A stretch of DNA of 64,000 nucleotides from contig NZ_JAUTAZ010000001.1 of assembly GCF_030818905.1 (NCBI RefSeq), forward strand, positions 3,162,001 through 3,226,000, in the 5' to 3' direction. The notes under the pieces were generated by a model. It was not told where the DNA came from, did no database searches, and saw nothing but the letters and a program-made list of their open reading frames with translations. The stretch comes from Microbacterium sp. SORGH_AS_0888. Lineage in GTDB: Bacteria > Actinomycetota > Actinomycetes > Actinomycetales > Microbacteriaceae. Every line of letters starts with the position of its first letter. The first letter of the stretch is position 1. Positions 39,147 to 49,077 of the stretch are shown one piece after another. The position numbers and the translations under genes were made by a program.

Positions 39147-41876
39147 TTGGCACAGGGCGCGAAGACGAACACCCGTCACGGCAAGAAGCTCGTGATCGTC
39201 GAGTCGCCGACGAAGATGACCTCTATCCAGGGGTATCTCGGAGACGGCTACGAGGTGTTGAGCTCGGTCGGGCACATCCGAGACCTGGCGAGCAAGAAGG
39301 ACATCCCGGCGGAGAAGAAGGCCGCATACGGCAAGTACTCGATCGACGTCGACAACGGCTTCGACCCGTACTACGTCGTCAACGACCGCAAGACCAAGAC
39401 CGTCGCGGAGCTCAAGCGTGCCCTGAAGGATGCCGACGAGGTCCTGCTCGCGACCGATGAGGACCGCGAGGGCGAGGCGATCGCGTGGCACCTGCTCGAG
39501 GTGCTCAAGCCCAAGGTGCCCGTCAAGCGCATGGTCTTCCACGAGATCACCAAGGACGCGATCCGCGCCGCCGCCGAGAACACGCGTGAGCTCGACCTCG
39601 CCCTCGTCGACGCGCAGGAGACGCGCCGCGTGCTCGACCGTCTCTACGGGTGGGATGTCTCGCCCGTGCTGTGGCGCAAGGTCGGCAGCGGTCGCGAGGG
39701 CTCGGCGCTGAGCGCCGGGCGCGTGCAGTCCGCGGCGACGCGCATGGTCGTCGACCGGGAGCGCGAGCGCATGGCGTTCGTCTCGGCGTCCTACTGGGAC
39801 ATCGAGGCCGACGCCGCAAAGGGCGACGAGGCGTTCCGCATCAGGCTCGCGCGCATCGACGGAGCGCCGCTGGCGCGCGGCACCGACTTCGACGATCGCG
39901 GTCAGCTGAAGAAGGCCGTCATCGTCTTGAGCGAGGCCGACGCCCGCGCGCTCGCCGACGCCGTCGCGGCGGTGGCGGAGGCGTCCGTCACCGCTCTGGA
40001 GTCCAAGCCCGGGACGCGCAGCCCGAAGGCGCCGTTCACGACCTCGACCATGCAGCAGGAAGCCGGCCGCAAGCTCTCGATGAGCGCCAAGCACGCCATG
40101 AGCGTCGCCCAGCGCCTCTACGAGAAGGGCTACATCACCTATATGCGCACCGACTCGACGTCGCTGTCGAAGCAGGCGGTGCAGGCGGCGCGCGAGCAGG
40201 CCGTGGCGCTCTACGGCGACCGGGCCGTGCCCGCCAACCCGCGCGTGTACGCGAGCAAGAGCAAGAACGCGCAGGAGGCGCACGAGGCCATCCGCCCCTC
40301 GGGCGAGCACTTCCGCACGCCCGCCTCGGTCGCCGGCGCCCTCGACCGCGACGAGCAGCGGCTCTACGACCTCATCTGGAAGCGCACGGTCGCCAGCCAG
40401 ATGTCGGACGCGAAGTATGAGACGACGACGGTGACCCTTGCGCTGACGGCGCAGGGCAAGCAGGTCGAGTTCACCGCATCCGGCACCGTCTACACCTTCA
40501 AGGGCTTCCTCGAGGCCTATGAGGAAGGCCGCGACGAGAAGCGCTCGGACGCCGACCAGTCCTCCGACCAGGCGCTGCCCGCGTTGGCCGTCGGCGACGT
40601 GCTCGCCACGCGTGACGTCGAGCCCAAGGGGCACGCCACGAGCCCCAAGCCGCGATACACCGAGGCGAGCCTGGTCAAGGCGCTGGAGGAGAAGGGCATC
40701 GGACGCCCCTCGACCTTCGCCAGCATCATCGACGTGATCCTCGACCGCGGCTACGTCAGCAAGCGCGGGCAGGCGCTCGTGCCGAGCTGGCTCGCCTTCA
40801 GCGTCGTACGCCTCCTGGAGGAGCACTTCTCCGACCTCGTCGACTACGACTTCACCGCGGCGCTGGAGGACGACCTCGACGCCATCGCGCGGGGCGAGCA
40901 GCAGCGCGTGGAGTGGCTGCGGGACTTCTACTTCGGCTCCGACAGCCACGTGGGGCTGCGCCACATCGTCGACAACCTCGGCGACATCGACGCGCGCGAG
41001 CTCAACTCCACCCCCATCGGGGATGTCGCCACCCTCCGTTTCGGGAAGTACGGCCCCTACCTCGAGGTGCCGAACCCGGACGACCCCGAGGGGAAGCCGC
41101 GCATCGTCAACGTGCCCGACGACCTCGCCCCGGACGAGCTCACGCCCGCCAAGGCGCAGGAGCTGATCGACGCGCCCGTCGCCGGAGATCGGGTGCTCGG
41201 TGAGAACCCGGCCAACGGAAAGCTCATCGTCGTCAAGGACGGCCGGTTCGGCCCCTACGTGCAGGAGAACGACCCCGTCGACCCGGATGCGGTGGACGAG
41301 GCGACGGGCGAGGTCGCGGAGGCGCCCAAGAAGCCGGCGAGGAAAGCGGCCGCGGCCCCGAAGCCCCGCACGGCCTCGCTGTTCAAGAGCATGTCGGTCG
41401 ACACGATCGATCTCGACACCGCGCTGAAGCTCCTGGAGCTGCCGCGTGTGGTCGGTGTGGACCCGGCGACCGGCGAGGAGATCACGGCGCAGAACGGTCG
41501 CTACGGCCCCTACCTGAAGAAGGGCGCCGACTCGCGGTCGCTCGATGCCGAGCAGCAGATCTTCGACATCACGCTCGACGAGGCGCTCGAGCGCTACGCG
41601 CAGCCGAAGTACGGCGCGCGGCGCGCGTCTGCGGCTCTGAAGGAGTTCGACGCAGATCCGGTCAGCGGCAAGCCGATCAAGATCAAGGACGGCCGGTTCG
41701 GCGCCTATGTGACCGACGGTGAGACCAACGCCACGATCCCGCGCGGCGAGACCGTGGAGGACGTCGACTTCGAGCGGGCCAAGCAGCTGCTCGCCGACAA
41801 GCGCGCCAAGGGCCCCGCACCCAAGCGCACGACCAAGCGGGCGACGACCACCCGCAAGGCGCCGGCGAAGAAGTGA
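39147..41876 (+). CDS. topA: DNA topoisomerase I (type IA)
   Basis: 909 residues from a TTG start with gaaagga upstream; an in-frame GTG or ATG lies slightly further upstream. The TOPRIM domain shows LVIVESPTKMTSIQGYL and the acidic EDREGEAIAWHLLE box. The catalytic tyrosine is in GYITYMRTDSTSLS near residue 330. C-terminal repeats with (R/K)FGPYV (three or four copies) are the actinobacterial Topo-C repeats, ending in a Lys/Arg tail (KRATTTRKAPAKK). It relaxes negative supercoils. The stop overlaps the tmk start. Confidence 0.95.
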   Translation: MAQGAKTNTRHGKKLVIVESPTKMTSIQGYLGDGYEVLSSVGHIRDLASKKDIPAEKKAAYGKYSIDVDNGFDPYYVVNDRKTKTVAELKRALKDADEVLLATDEDREGEAIAWHLLEVLKPKVPVKRMVFHEITKDAIRAAAENTRELDLALVDAQETRRVLDRLYGWDVSPVLWRKVGSGREGSALSAGRVQSAATRMVVDRERERMAFVSASYWDIEADAAKGDEAFRIRLARIDGAPLARGTDFDDRGQLKKAVIVLSEADARALADAVAAVAEASVTALESKPGTRSPKAPFTTSTMQQEAGRKLSMSAKHAMSVAQRLYEKGYITYMRTDSTSLSKQAVQAAREQAVALYGDRAVPANPRVYASKSKNAQEAHEAIRPSGEHFRTPASVAGALDRDEQRLYDLIWKRTVASQMSDAKYETTTVTLALTAQGKQVEFTASGTVYTFKGFLEAYEEGRDEKRSDADQSSDQALPALAVGDVLATRDVEPKGHATSPKPRYTEASLVKALEEKGIGRPSTFASIIDVILDRGYVSKRGQALVPSWLAFSVVRLLEEHFSDLVDYDFTAALEDDLDAIARGEQQRVEWLRDFYFGSDSHVGLRHIVDNLGDIDARELNSTPIGDVATLRFGKYGPYLEVPNPDDPEGKPRIVNVPDDLAPDELTPAKAQELIDAPVAGDRVLGENPANGKLIVVKDGRFGPYVQENDPVDPDAVDEATGEVAEAPKKPARKAAAAPKPRTASLFKSMSVDTIDLDTALKLLELPRVVGVDPATGEEITAQNGRYGPYLKKGADSRSLDAEQQIFDITLDEALERYAQPKYGARRASAALKEFDADPVSGKPIKIKDGRFGAYVTDGETNATIPRGETVEDVDFERAKQLLADKRAKGPAPKRTTKRATTTRKAPAKK

Positions 41877-42496
41877 CCGCAGCAGGTCTCTGGATCACCC
41901 TCGAAGGCGGGGACGGCTCCGGCAAGACCACCCAGTCGGCGTTGCTGACCGAGTGGCTCACCGAGCGCGGGCGCACGGTCGTGCGCACGCGAGAGCCCGG
42001 CGGCACCGAGGTCGGCGTGCTCATCCGCGACATCGTGCTGCACCACCGCGGCGAGGTCGCCCCCCGCGCGGAGGCGCTCCTCTATGCCGCCGACCGTGCG
42101 CAGCACGTCGCGACGCTCGTGCGTCCCGCGCTCGAGCGCGGCGACATCGTGCTCCAGGACCGCTACCTCGACTCCTCCGTCGCATACCAGGGCGCGGGCC
42201 GCGTGCTGGACGCGGACGAGGTGCGGGGGCTCTCGATGTGGGCGACCGAGGATGCGCTCCCCGACCTCACGATCCTCCTGGATCTCGATCCGGCGCTGGC
42301 CCGTGCCCGGCTCGACGCCGCCGACAAGCCGTTCGACCGGCTCGAGGCGGAGGCGGCGTCGTTCCACGAGCGGGTCCGGGAGGCGTTCCTGGGGCTCGCT
42401 GCGGCAGAGCCCGGGCGATTCGTCGTGGTCGACGCCTCCCGTGCGCCGGAGGACATCGCGGCGGTCATCCGCGATCGCGTCGCGGCGCTCCTCTGA
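41873..42496 (+). CDS. tmk: Thymidylate kinase
   Basis: 207 residues, GTG start overlapping the topA stop. P-loop LEGGDGSGKTTQSALL at the N-terminus, the DR-Y motif in VLQDRYLDSSVAYQG, and TREPGGTEVG with the substrate-binding Arg-Glu. It phosphorylates dTMP to dTDP. The order topA-tmk-holB is common in actinobacteria, so the three form a replication-linked operon. Confidence 0.95.
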   Translation: MTAAGLWITLEGGDGSGKTTQSALLTEWLTERGRTVVRTREPGGTEVGVLIRDIVLHHRGEVAPRAEALLYAADRAQHVATLVRPALERGDIVLQDRYLDSSVAYQGAGRVLDADEVRGLSMWATEDALPDLTILLDLDPALARARLDAADKPFDRLEAEAASFHERVREAFLGLAAAEPGRFVVVDASRAPEDIAAVIRDRVAALL

Positions 42497-42569
42497 CGCC
42501 GGGACCCGCCCGCCCGCGCCTGGGGATGGTCGCGATGTGCTGTCGGGGCGCCCCGTTAGGGTGGACGTC

Positions 42570-43728
42570 ATGACCGTACCCGTGGTGGCCCTCGACGTGC
42601 CCTGGGGAGAGGTGTGGGGTCAGCCCGACGCCGTCCGGATGCTGCAGGCTGCGGCCTCCGACGACGCGGCTTCGAGCCACGCCTGGCTCATCACGGGTCC
42701 GCCCGGATCCGGACGCTCGACGCTCGCCTATGCCTTCGCCGCGGCGCTCATCGCCGAGCCGGGGGACGAGGCGGCCATGCGTCAGGTGATCGCCCGCACC
42801 CATCCCGACCTCACCCGCGCTGCGGACCGAACAGGTGGTGATCCGCATCGAGGAGGCGCGGCAGCTCGTCGAGCGCGCCTACTTCTCGCCGTCCGTCGGG
42901 CGCCACCGCGTGATCGTCGTCGAAGACGCCGATCGGATGGCGGAGCGCACCTCCAATGTCCTGCTCAAGGCACTCGAGGAGCCGCCGGAGCGCACCGTCT
43001 GGATCCTGTGCGCCCCGAGCGACGCCGATCTGCTGCCGACCATCCGCTCGCGCGTGCGCACCGTCCGCCTGCGCGAGCCCGAGGTCGAGGACGTCGCGCG
43101 GCTCGTGTCGCTGCGCACCGGCGCGGACGCGGCGACCGCCGAGCAGTCCGCCCGGCACGCACAGCGGCACATCGGCATGGCGCGGCGGCTGGCCACAGAC
43201 CCCGACGCGCGAGCGCGGCGAGAGGCGACGCTGCGTGCTGTGCTGACGGTGCGGGGCGTGGGCGGCGCGGTCGAGGTCGCCAGCACCATCGTGCAGGCGG
43301 CGACCGAGGACGCGAAGGCGCTGACCGCCGAGCGCGACGAGGCCGAGCGCGCCGACCTGCTGCGCACGGTCGGGGTGCCCGAGGGCGCCGCCGTGCCCCC
43401 TGCCGTGCGTTCGCAGCTCACGGCGCTCGCCGACGAGCAGAAGCGTCGCGCGACGCGCAGCCTCCGCGACGGCATCGATCGCGTGCTCACCGACCTCCAA
43501 TCGCTGTTCCGCGATGTCGTCATGCTGCAGTTCGGGCGTTCGGAGGGTCTCATCAACTCCGAGCTGTCCGCCGAGCTGACCGCCCTCGCCGAGACGTGGC
43601 CGCCGACCCGCACGATCGCGGTCCTCGACCAGCTCGCGCTCACCCGCCGCAACCTCGAGCGCAACGTCGCGCCGCTCCTCGCGGTCGAAAGCCTTCTGAT
43701 CACCGTCGCCTCCGGGAGTACTCCATGA
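42570..43728 (+). pseudogene. holB: DNA polymerase III delta' subunit, apparent frameshift
   Basis: The N-terminal part reads MTVPVVALDVPWGEVWGQ with the P-loop-like TGPPGSGRSTLAYAF. From 42835 another frame continues IRIEEARQLVERAYFSP, then RVIVVEDADRMAERTSNVLL, then LLKALEEPPERTVWIL, typical of delta'. The join lies between about 42811 and 42830 (tcacccgcgctgcggacc), where one base must be missing or two extra. The repaired protein would be about 386 residues. The gene is essential as a clamp-loader part, so a sequencing error is the simplest reading. Confidence 0.85.
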
Positions 43729-45278
43729 CCCGTCGTCTCCCTCGTCTGCTGGCGGTGGTCGCAGGCCTCGCCGCGGCATCCGTGACCCTCAGCGGCTGCC
43801 TGTTCTCGCCGATCCCCGATGAGCGCACGACCTCCTCGCCCGCACCGACCGACGGCCTCTCCGCCGACGTGCTGCCGTACTACACGCAGACCGTGCAGTG
43901 GAGCGCATGCGGCAGCTTCCAGTGCGCGAAGGTGACCGCGCCGCTGGACTGGCACGCTCCGTCGGCGGGCAGGATCGAGCTCGCCGTCATCCGCCAGACG
44001 GCGCTCGACGGCCACCCGCAGGGCTCGCTCCTCGTGAACCCCGGCGGCCCGGGCGCGAGCGCCGTCTCGTTCCTGCGCGACTCGCTGTCCACGGCGGTCG
44101 GCAGCGAGCTGCCGAAGACCTACGACGTGGTCGCGTTCGACCCCCGCGGGGTCGGCGCCTCCACGGCGGTGACGTGCCTGGACGCGGCGGGGATGGACGC
44201 GCACCTGTTCGACATCCCACCGGGCACGCGCGGATCCGACGAGTGGAACGCGGCGGTCGGCGCCGGCAACGCGTCCTTCGCCCAGGCGTGCGAGGCCCAT
44301 TCCGGCGGCATCCTGCCCTACATCTCGACCGAGCAGTCCGCCCGCGACATGGACCTGATCCGGGGTGTTCTCGGCGACGAGAAGCTGACCTACCTCGGCT
44401 ATTCCTACGGCACGAAGCTCGGCGCCATCTACGCGGAGCTGTTCCCGGCGCGGGTGGGTCGGCTCGTCCTCGACGGGGCGATGGACCCCTCGATCGGAGA
44501 GCTCGGCGTCTCGACCGCGCAGGCGATCGGCTTCGAGAGCTCGATGCGCGCCTACATGGCCAGCTGCCTCGCCGGCACCGACTGTCCTTTCACGGGCACG
44601 GTCGATGACGGCATGGCCGATCTCGGCACGATGCTGGCGCGGGTCGACCAGTCGCCGCTCGCCAACTCCGACGGGCGCATGCTCGGCGCCGACACGCTGC
44701 TGACGGCGATCGTCGCCGCGTTGTACTCGCAGAGCAGCTGGAGCTACCTCACGACGGCGCTGACGAACGTCGACGCGGGCAACCCCGCGACGGCGTTCCA
44801 GCTCGCCGACTTCTACTACAACCGGTCGAACGGCACCTACAGCGACAACTCGACCGAGGCGTTCACGGCATACAACTGCATGGACTACGCGCGCACCTCG
44901 ACGGCGGCGGACGTGGATGCGGCCAACCGCACCCTCCGGGAGAAGGCTCCGACGGTCGCCCCCTACTGGGGTTCCGACACCGTCGCACATCCCGAGCTCG
45001 ATCCCTGCAGCTTCTGGCCCGTGCCCGCCACGGGCACGGCGGAGCCCGTCTCCGCACCGGGAGCCGCGCCGATCGTCGTGATCGGCACGACGGGCGACCC
45101 GGCGACGCCGTACGACTGGGCGGTGTCGCTCGCGCACCAGCTGTCGTCGGGGGTGCTGATCACCCGCGTCGGCGAGGGACACACCGGGTTCAACAAGGGA
45201 AACTCCTGCGTCGACGACGCCGTGGAGACCTACTTCCGCGACGGGACGCCCCCGAACGGCGACCTGCGCTGCGAGTGA
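43725..45278 (+). CDS. Secreted alpha/beta hydrolase, tripeptidyl aminopeptidase-like lipoprotein
   Basis: 517 residues. Signal peptide with lipobox LSGCLFSP. The oxyanion region LLVNPGGPGASAV and the nucleophile elbow YLGYSYGTKLGA (Ser in GYSYG) are typical of Tap/SlpD-like peptidases; the C-terminal TAP domain carries GTTGDPATPY (Asp) and GEGHTGF (His). So Ser-Asp-His are all present. It likely removes tripeptides from peptides at the cell surface. The start overlaps the holB stop. Confidence 0.88.
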   Translation: MTRRLPRLLAVVAGLAAASVTLSGCLFSPIPDERTTSSPAPTDGLSADVLPYYTQTVQWSACGSFQCAKVTAPLDWHAPSAGRIELAVIRQTALDGHPQGSLLVNPGGPGASAVSFLRDSLSTAVGSELPKTYDVVAFDPRGVGASTAVTCLDAAGMDAHLFDIPPGTRGSDEWNAAVGAGNASFAQACEAHSGGILPYISTEQSARDMDLIRGVLGDEKLTYLGYSYGTKLGAIYAELFPARVGRLVLDGAMDPSIGELGVSTAQAIGFESSMRAYMASCLAGTDCPFTGTVDDGMADLGTMLARVDQSPLANSDGRMLGADTLLTAIVAALYSQSSWSYLTTALTNVDAGNPATAFQLADFYYNRSNGTYSDNSTEAFTAYNCMDYARTSTAADVDAANRTLREKAPTVAPYWGSDTVAHPELDPCSFWPVPATGTAEPVSAPGAAPIVVIGTTGDPATPYDWAVSLAHQLSSGVLITRVGEGHTGFNKGNSCVDDAVETYFRDGTPPNGDLRCE

Positions 45279-45350
45279 GCGGGCGCCCGTCGCCGCGGTG
45301 CGTTGATAGGGTGAAGACTCCCCGTACGCAGACGACGATGGTGACGTGGT

Positions 45351-45947
45351 ATGCCCTTACGCAGTTGGAAGAGTCTGGTTCCGCGAAAGGTGCGGCTCCT
45401 CGCCAAGATGCGGTGGAAGAACGGGCGGTGGCGACTCGCCACGCCCGATCGCGTCGTTCTCGAGGACGTCATCATCCCGGGTGTCCTGGCCGCCGGTGAG
45501 GTCGATCATGTCCTCGACATCGGCGTCGCCTGGTACACCCGCAACTATCCGCGGCTGTTCCGCGGCATCGACTACTGGAGCGTCGATGTCGACCCCGCGG
45601 AGGCGGAGCACCGTCGCGCGCACCACCACACGCTCTCGGCGACGAAGCTCACGGATGTCTTCGCGCACGACACCTTCGACCTCGTCCTGTGCAACGGCGT
45701 CATCGGCTGGGGGCTGAACCGCCCCGAGCAGGTTGCGCTCGGTCTCGACGCGTGCGCCGCAGTGCTGCGTCCGGGCGGGTGGCTCGTCGTCGGCTGGAAC
45801 GATGTGCCGGGCCATCGCGTCGAGGGACTGGAGGAGATGCTGGCGGCCCGGTTCGACCATGCCGAGCTCCCGGTGCTGGGCGCGGACCACTATCTCACGG
45901 ACACGCACTACCGTCACCGATACGACTTCTTCCGCGCGCGGTCGTGA
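45351..45947 (+). CDS. SAM-dependent methyltransferase-like protein
   Basis: 198 residues. HVLDIGVAWYTRNYP is a degenerate motif I, SVDVDPAEAEHRR motif II, DTFDLVLCNGVIGWGL motif IV and LRPGGWLVVGWND the motif V/VI region of class I methyltransferases. The usual glycine-rich loop is weak, so activity on an unknown substrate is likely but not certain. It follows the hydrolase gene by 72 nt and precedes tRNA-Thr. Confidence 0.7.
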   Translation: MPLRSWKSLVPRKVRLLAKMRWKNGRWRLATPDRVVLEDVIIPGVLAAGEVDHVLDIGVAWYTRNYPRLFRGIDYWSVDVDPAEAEHRRAHHHTLSATKLTDVFAHDTFDLVLCNGVIGWGLNRPEQVALGLDACAAVLRPGGWLVVGWNDVPGHRVEGLEEMLAARFDHAELPVLGADHYLTDTHYRHRYDFFRARS

Positions 45948-46031
45948 CGGGGGACGACCGGCGTCGCCGTCGGTTCGCGGCGGCCCCGGCGGCCATGTAA
46001 GATCGGTGATCGTGCATCGCGCAAGCGACGC

Positions 46032-46104
46032 GCCACCTTAGCTCAGACGGCAGAGCGATTCACTCGTAATGAATAGGTCAAGGGTTCGATTCCCTTAGGT
46101 GGCT
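46032..46104 (+). tRNA. tRNA-Thr, anticodon CGT
   Basis: 73 nt. Acceptor stem GCCACCT/AGGTGGC, T loop GGTTCGATTCC and anticodon loop CTCGTAA, giving CGU for the ACG codon. CCA is encoded directly after it (46105-46107). Confidence 0.95.
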
Positions 46105-46268
46105 CCACTCTTCATCCCGGACTCTCGTGCGGTCTCTCCGGTGCCGCCGCGCGGTCCGATCTGCTGACGCACGGCGTCGCGGATGCGCCGCGCGTCGACG
46201 GCGCGCGTGTCACGCTCGTGGACACGTCGCGCGATGGTGCGCGGCCGCCGGGAGGAGAAGGTGGCGGA

Positions 46269-46305
46269 GAGCTCATATAGCTAGATAAGCTAGCTATATG
46301 AGCTC
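46269..46305. promoter_or_regulatory. Perfect 15-bp inverted repeat overlapping the MMPL start
   Basis: GAGCTCATATAGCTA (46269-46283), spacer GATAAGC, then the exact complement (46291-46305). The ATG of the transporter is at 46298, inside the right arm. It is AT-rich in a GC-rich setting, as expected for a TetR/PadR/MarR operator; a nested TAGCTA pair lies in the centre. Confidence 0.75.
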
Positions 46306-48496
46306 TCGACGCCGCCCCACGATCGACACGACGACCAGGTGGATCCGGATCGGCATCCCCGTCCTCCTCGTGCTCGTCTGGCTCGTCGGCGGCTCGATCG
46401 GCGGACCGTACTTCGGCAAGGTCGACGAGGTGTCCACCAACGATCAGTCCAGCTACCTCCCTTCCAGCGCGGATGCGACGAAGGTCAGCGAGCGTCTCGC
46501 CGCCTTCACGGGCGGCGACACGATTCCCGCGATCGTCGTGGTCGTGGGGGACACGGCGCTCACGGACGCGCAGCGCGCGGAGCTCGCCGCGGTCGCGGCA
46601 GACCTCGCCGCGGTCGAGGGGGTCGCGGGCGACGTGTCACCCGCCGTGATCTCGGACGACGGGCGGGCGGCGCAGATCTTCGTCCCCCTCGACGCGGATG
46701 CCGAGATCTCCACGTCCGTGGCACAGCTGCGGCAGGTGCTGGCCGACGACCTGCCCGCTGGGCTCCAGGGCTGGGTCACCGGACCGGCGGGCTTCAGCGC
46801 GGACCTCGTCGCGGGCTTCCTCGGGATCGACGGGCTGCTGCTGCTCGTCGCCCTCGGCGCCGTCTTCGTCATCCTCGTGGTCGTGTACCGCTCGCCCCTG
46901 CTGCCGATCCTCGTGCTCGTGACAGCCACGTTCGCCCTGTGCGTGGCCCTGCTGACGGTCTGGTGGCTCGCGAAAGCCGGGGTACTGGTGCTCAACGGCC
47001 AGGTGCAGGGGATCCTGTTCATCCTCGTGATCGGTGCCGCCACCGACTACGCACTCCTCTACGTCGCACGGTTCCGGGAGGCGATCGGCGGCGGCGCCGG
47101 ACGATGGACGGCGACGGTCGCCGCGTGGCGGGGCGCCGTCGAGCCGATCCTCGCGTCCGGAGGAACCGTCATCGCGGGTCTGCTGTGCCTGCTGCTGTCG
47201 GATCTCGCGACCAATCGTGCGCTCGGGCCCATCGCCTCCATCGGGATCGCGTTCGCGGTGCTGTCGGCCCTCACCTTCCTCCCCGCGCTCCTCGCGCTGT
47301 TCGGCCGGGTCGCGTTCTGGCCGTTCATCCCGCGCACCGGGGTCGCCGACATCCCCGACGACCTGACGCAGCGGGTGCGCGGCCTGTGGCCGCGGCAGGC
47401 GCGGCTCGTGGCGCGCAGGGCCCGCCCGATCTGGATCGTCAGCACGATCGTCCTGCTGATCGCCGCGGCCGGGGTCCTGCAGCTGAAGGCGGACGGGGTG
47501 CCTGCGAGCGACCTGGTGCTCGGCGCATCGGACGCGCGCGACGGGCAGAACGCCCTCGCCGAGCACTTCCCCGGCGGCTCGGGCAGCCCCGTCTACGTCA
47601 TCGTGCCGCAGGACCGGCTCGCGCAGGCCGCCACCGTGCTCGCCGCCGACGCGGGCATCGACGACGTCGCCGTCTCGGCCCAGGACGCGCCCAGCGGGCA
47701 GGCGACCGTCACGGTCGAGGGCGGTCGGGCGGTGCTGACCAGCGCCATCCCCGGACAGCCGGCGCCCGCCGCCACGGTGTCCGACGGCGACGTCCTGCTG
47801 ATCGCCACCCTCGCCGCCGAGGCCGACTCGGCGGCCGCGGCCGACACGGTCAAGGCCCTGCGTGCACAGCTCACCGATGCCCTCGGCGAGGGCACCGCAC
47901 TCGTCGGGGGCGTCACCGCGACGGATGTCGACACCAACGACACCTCGATCCGGGACCGGACCCTGATCATCCCGATCGTGCTCGCGGTCATCCTCGTGAT
48001 CCTCATGCTGCTGCTGCGGTCGATCCTCGCGCCGGTGCTGCTGATCCTCAGCGTCATCGTGTCGTTCGCGGCCGCCCTCGGAGTCAGCGCGCTGGTCTTC
48101 ACCCATGTGCTGGGATTCCCGGGCGCGGATCCCGCCGTGCCGCTCTACGGCTTCGTCTTCCTCGTCGCGCTCGGGATCGACTACAACATCTTCCTCATGA
48201 CCCGCGTGCGGGAGGAGTCGCTGTCGCACGGCACGCGACGCGGCATCCTGCGCGGGCTCGTCGCGACCGGGGGAGTGATCACCTCAGCGGGTCTCGTGCT
48301 GGCGGCGACCTTCGCGGCACTGGGCGTGATCCCGATCCTGTTCCTCGCGCAGCTCGCCGTCATCGTGGCGTTCGGCGTTCTGCTGGACACCTTCGTCGTG
48401 CGCTCGCTCCTCGTGCCGGCGCTCGCCTACGATCTGGGCCGGCGCATCTGGTGGCCCTCGAAGCTGTCGCGGCGGGAGCGTACGCTCGAGCCATGA
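46298..48496 (+). CDS. MMPL/RND family transporter
   Basis: 732 residues with the doubled RND layout: a first helix (RIGIPVLLVLVWLVGG), an outer loop, five clustered helices (LLLLVALGAVFVILVVVYRS onward, including GAATDYALLYVARFREA), then a second half with the same order (LIIPIVLAVILVILML, LGIDYNIFLMTRVREE). The two Asp-Tyr motifs in TM4 and TM10 (ATDYAL and GIDYNI) are the family's proton-relay positions. It exports lipids or drugs in related species. The start lies within a perfect operator-like inverted repeat and no ribosome site is seen, so it may be leaderless and repressor-controlled. No regulator gene is adjacent. Confidence 0.88.
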   Translation: MSSRRRPTIDTTTRWIRIGIPVLLVLVWLVGGSIGGPYFGKVDEVSTNDQSSYLPSSADATKVSERLAAFTGGDTIPAIVVVVGDTALTDAQRAELAAVAADLAAVEGVAGDVSPAVISDDGRAAQIFVPLDADAEISTSVAQLRQVLADDLPAGLQGWVTGPAGFSADLVAGFLGIDGLLLLVALGAVFVILVVVYRSPLLPILVLVTATFALCVALLTVWWLAKAGVLVLNGQVQGILFILVIGAATDYALLYVARFREAIGGGAGRWTATVAAWRGAVEPILASGGTVIAGLLCLLLSDLATNRALGPIASIGIAFAVLSALTFLPALLALFGRVAFWPFIPRTGVADIPDDLTQRVRGLWPRQARLVARRARPIWIVSTIVLLIAAAGVLQLKADGVPASDLVLGASDARDGQNALAEHFPGGSGSPVYVIVPQDRLAQAATVLAADAGIDDVAVSAQDAPSGQATVTVEGGRAVLTSAIPGQPAPAATVSDGDVLLIATLAAEADSAAAADTVKALRAQLTDALGEGTALVGGVTATDVDTNDTSIRDRTLIIPIVLAVILVILMLLLRSILAPVLLILSVIVSFAAALGVSALVFTHVLGFPGADPAVPLYGFVFLVALGIDYNIFLMTRVREESLSHGTRRGILRGLVATGGVITSAGLVLAATFAALGVIPILFLAQLAVIVAFGVLLDTFVVRSLLVPALAYDLGRRIWWPSKLSRRERTLEP

Positions 48497-49068
48497 GCAA
48501 GGCACTGTTCCTCGTCGACGTCCAGAACGACTTCACCGAGCACGGGGCCCTCGGCGTGGAAGGAGGGGATGCGGTGGCCCGCGGCATCTCCGCCTTCCTG
48601 GCAGCGCACGCCGGTGACTATGCGATCGTCGTGGCCTCGCGCGACTGGCACGACGGCGACGACGACAACGGCGGTCATTTCTCCGAGACGCCGGACTTCG
48701 TCGACACGTGGCCCGTGCACTGCGTCGGCGGAACCTTCGGCGCCGAGTACGACGACGGGTTCGACACCGCCGCGGTGACGCACCACCTCAAGAAGGGGCA
48801 GGGCAAGCCCGCGTACTCGCTGTTCGAGGGGCGCACCGACGACGGGCGCACGGCCGTCCAGCTGCTCGAGGAGCACGGGATCCTCGAGATCGACGTCGCC
48901 GGCATCGCCACCGACTACTGCGTGCGCGCTTCCGCGCTCGATGCCCTCGCGGCCGGTCGTCACGTGCGGGTGTTCACGGATCTCGTCGCCGGCGTGCACC
49001 CCGGGTCCAGCGACCGCGCGCTCGCCGAGATCGCCCACGCGGGCGGCGTGCTCACCGCATCCGCGTGA
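48493..49068 (+). CDS. pncA: Nicotinamidase
   Basis: 191 residues, start overlapping the MMPL stop. The catalytic triad is visible: Asp in LFLVDVQNDFTEHGA, Lys in HHLKKGQGKPAYS and Cys in GIATDYCVRASALD. The metal-site stretch is SRDWHDGDDDNGGHF. It converts nicotinamide to nicotinate for NAD salvage. Length is normal. The genomic coupling to the transporter is likely accidental. Confidence 0.93.
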   Translation: MSKALFLVDVQNDFTEHGALGVEGGDAVARGISAFLAAHAGDYAIVVASRDWHDGDDDNGGHFSETPDFVDTWPVHCVGGTFGAEYDDGFDTAAVTHHLKKGQGKPAYSLFEGRTDDGRTAVQLLEEHGILEIDVAGIATDYCVRASALDALAAGRHVRVFTDLVAGVHPGSSDRALAEIAHAGGVLTASA

Positions 49069-49077
49069 TCCGCGGGC

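Noticed and set aside
38769..40964. Long minus-strand open frame opposite topA
   Set aside because: Mirror of topA codon structure; topA has all catalytic motifs on the plus strand.
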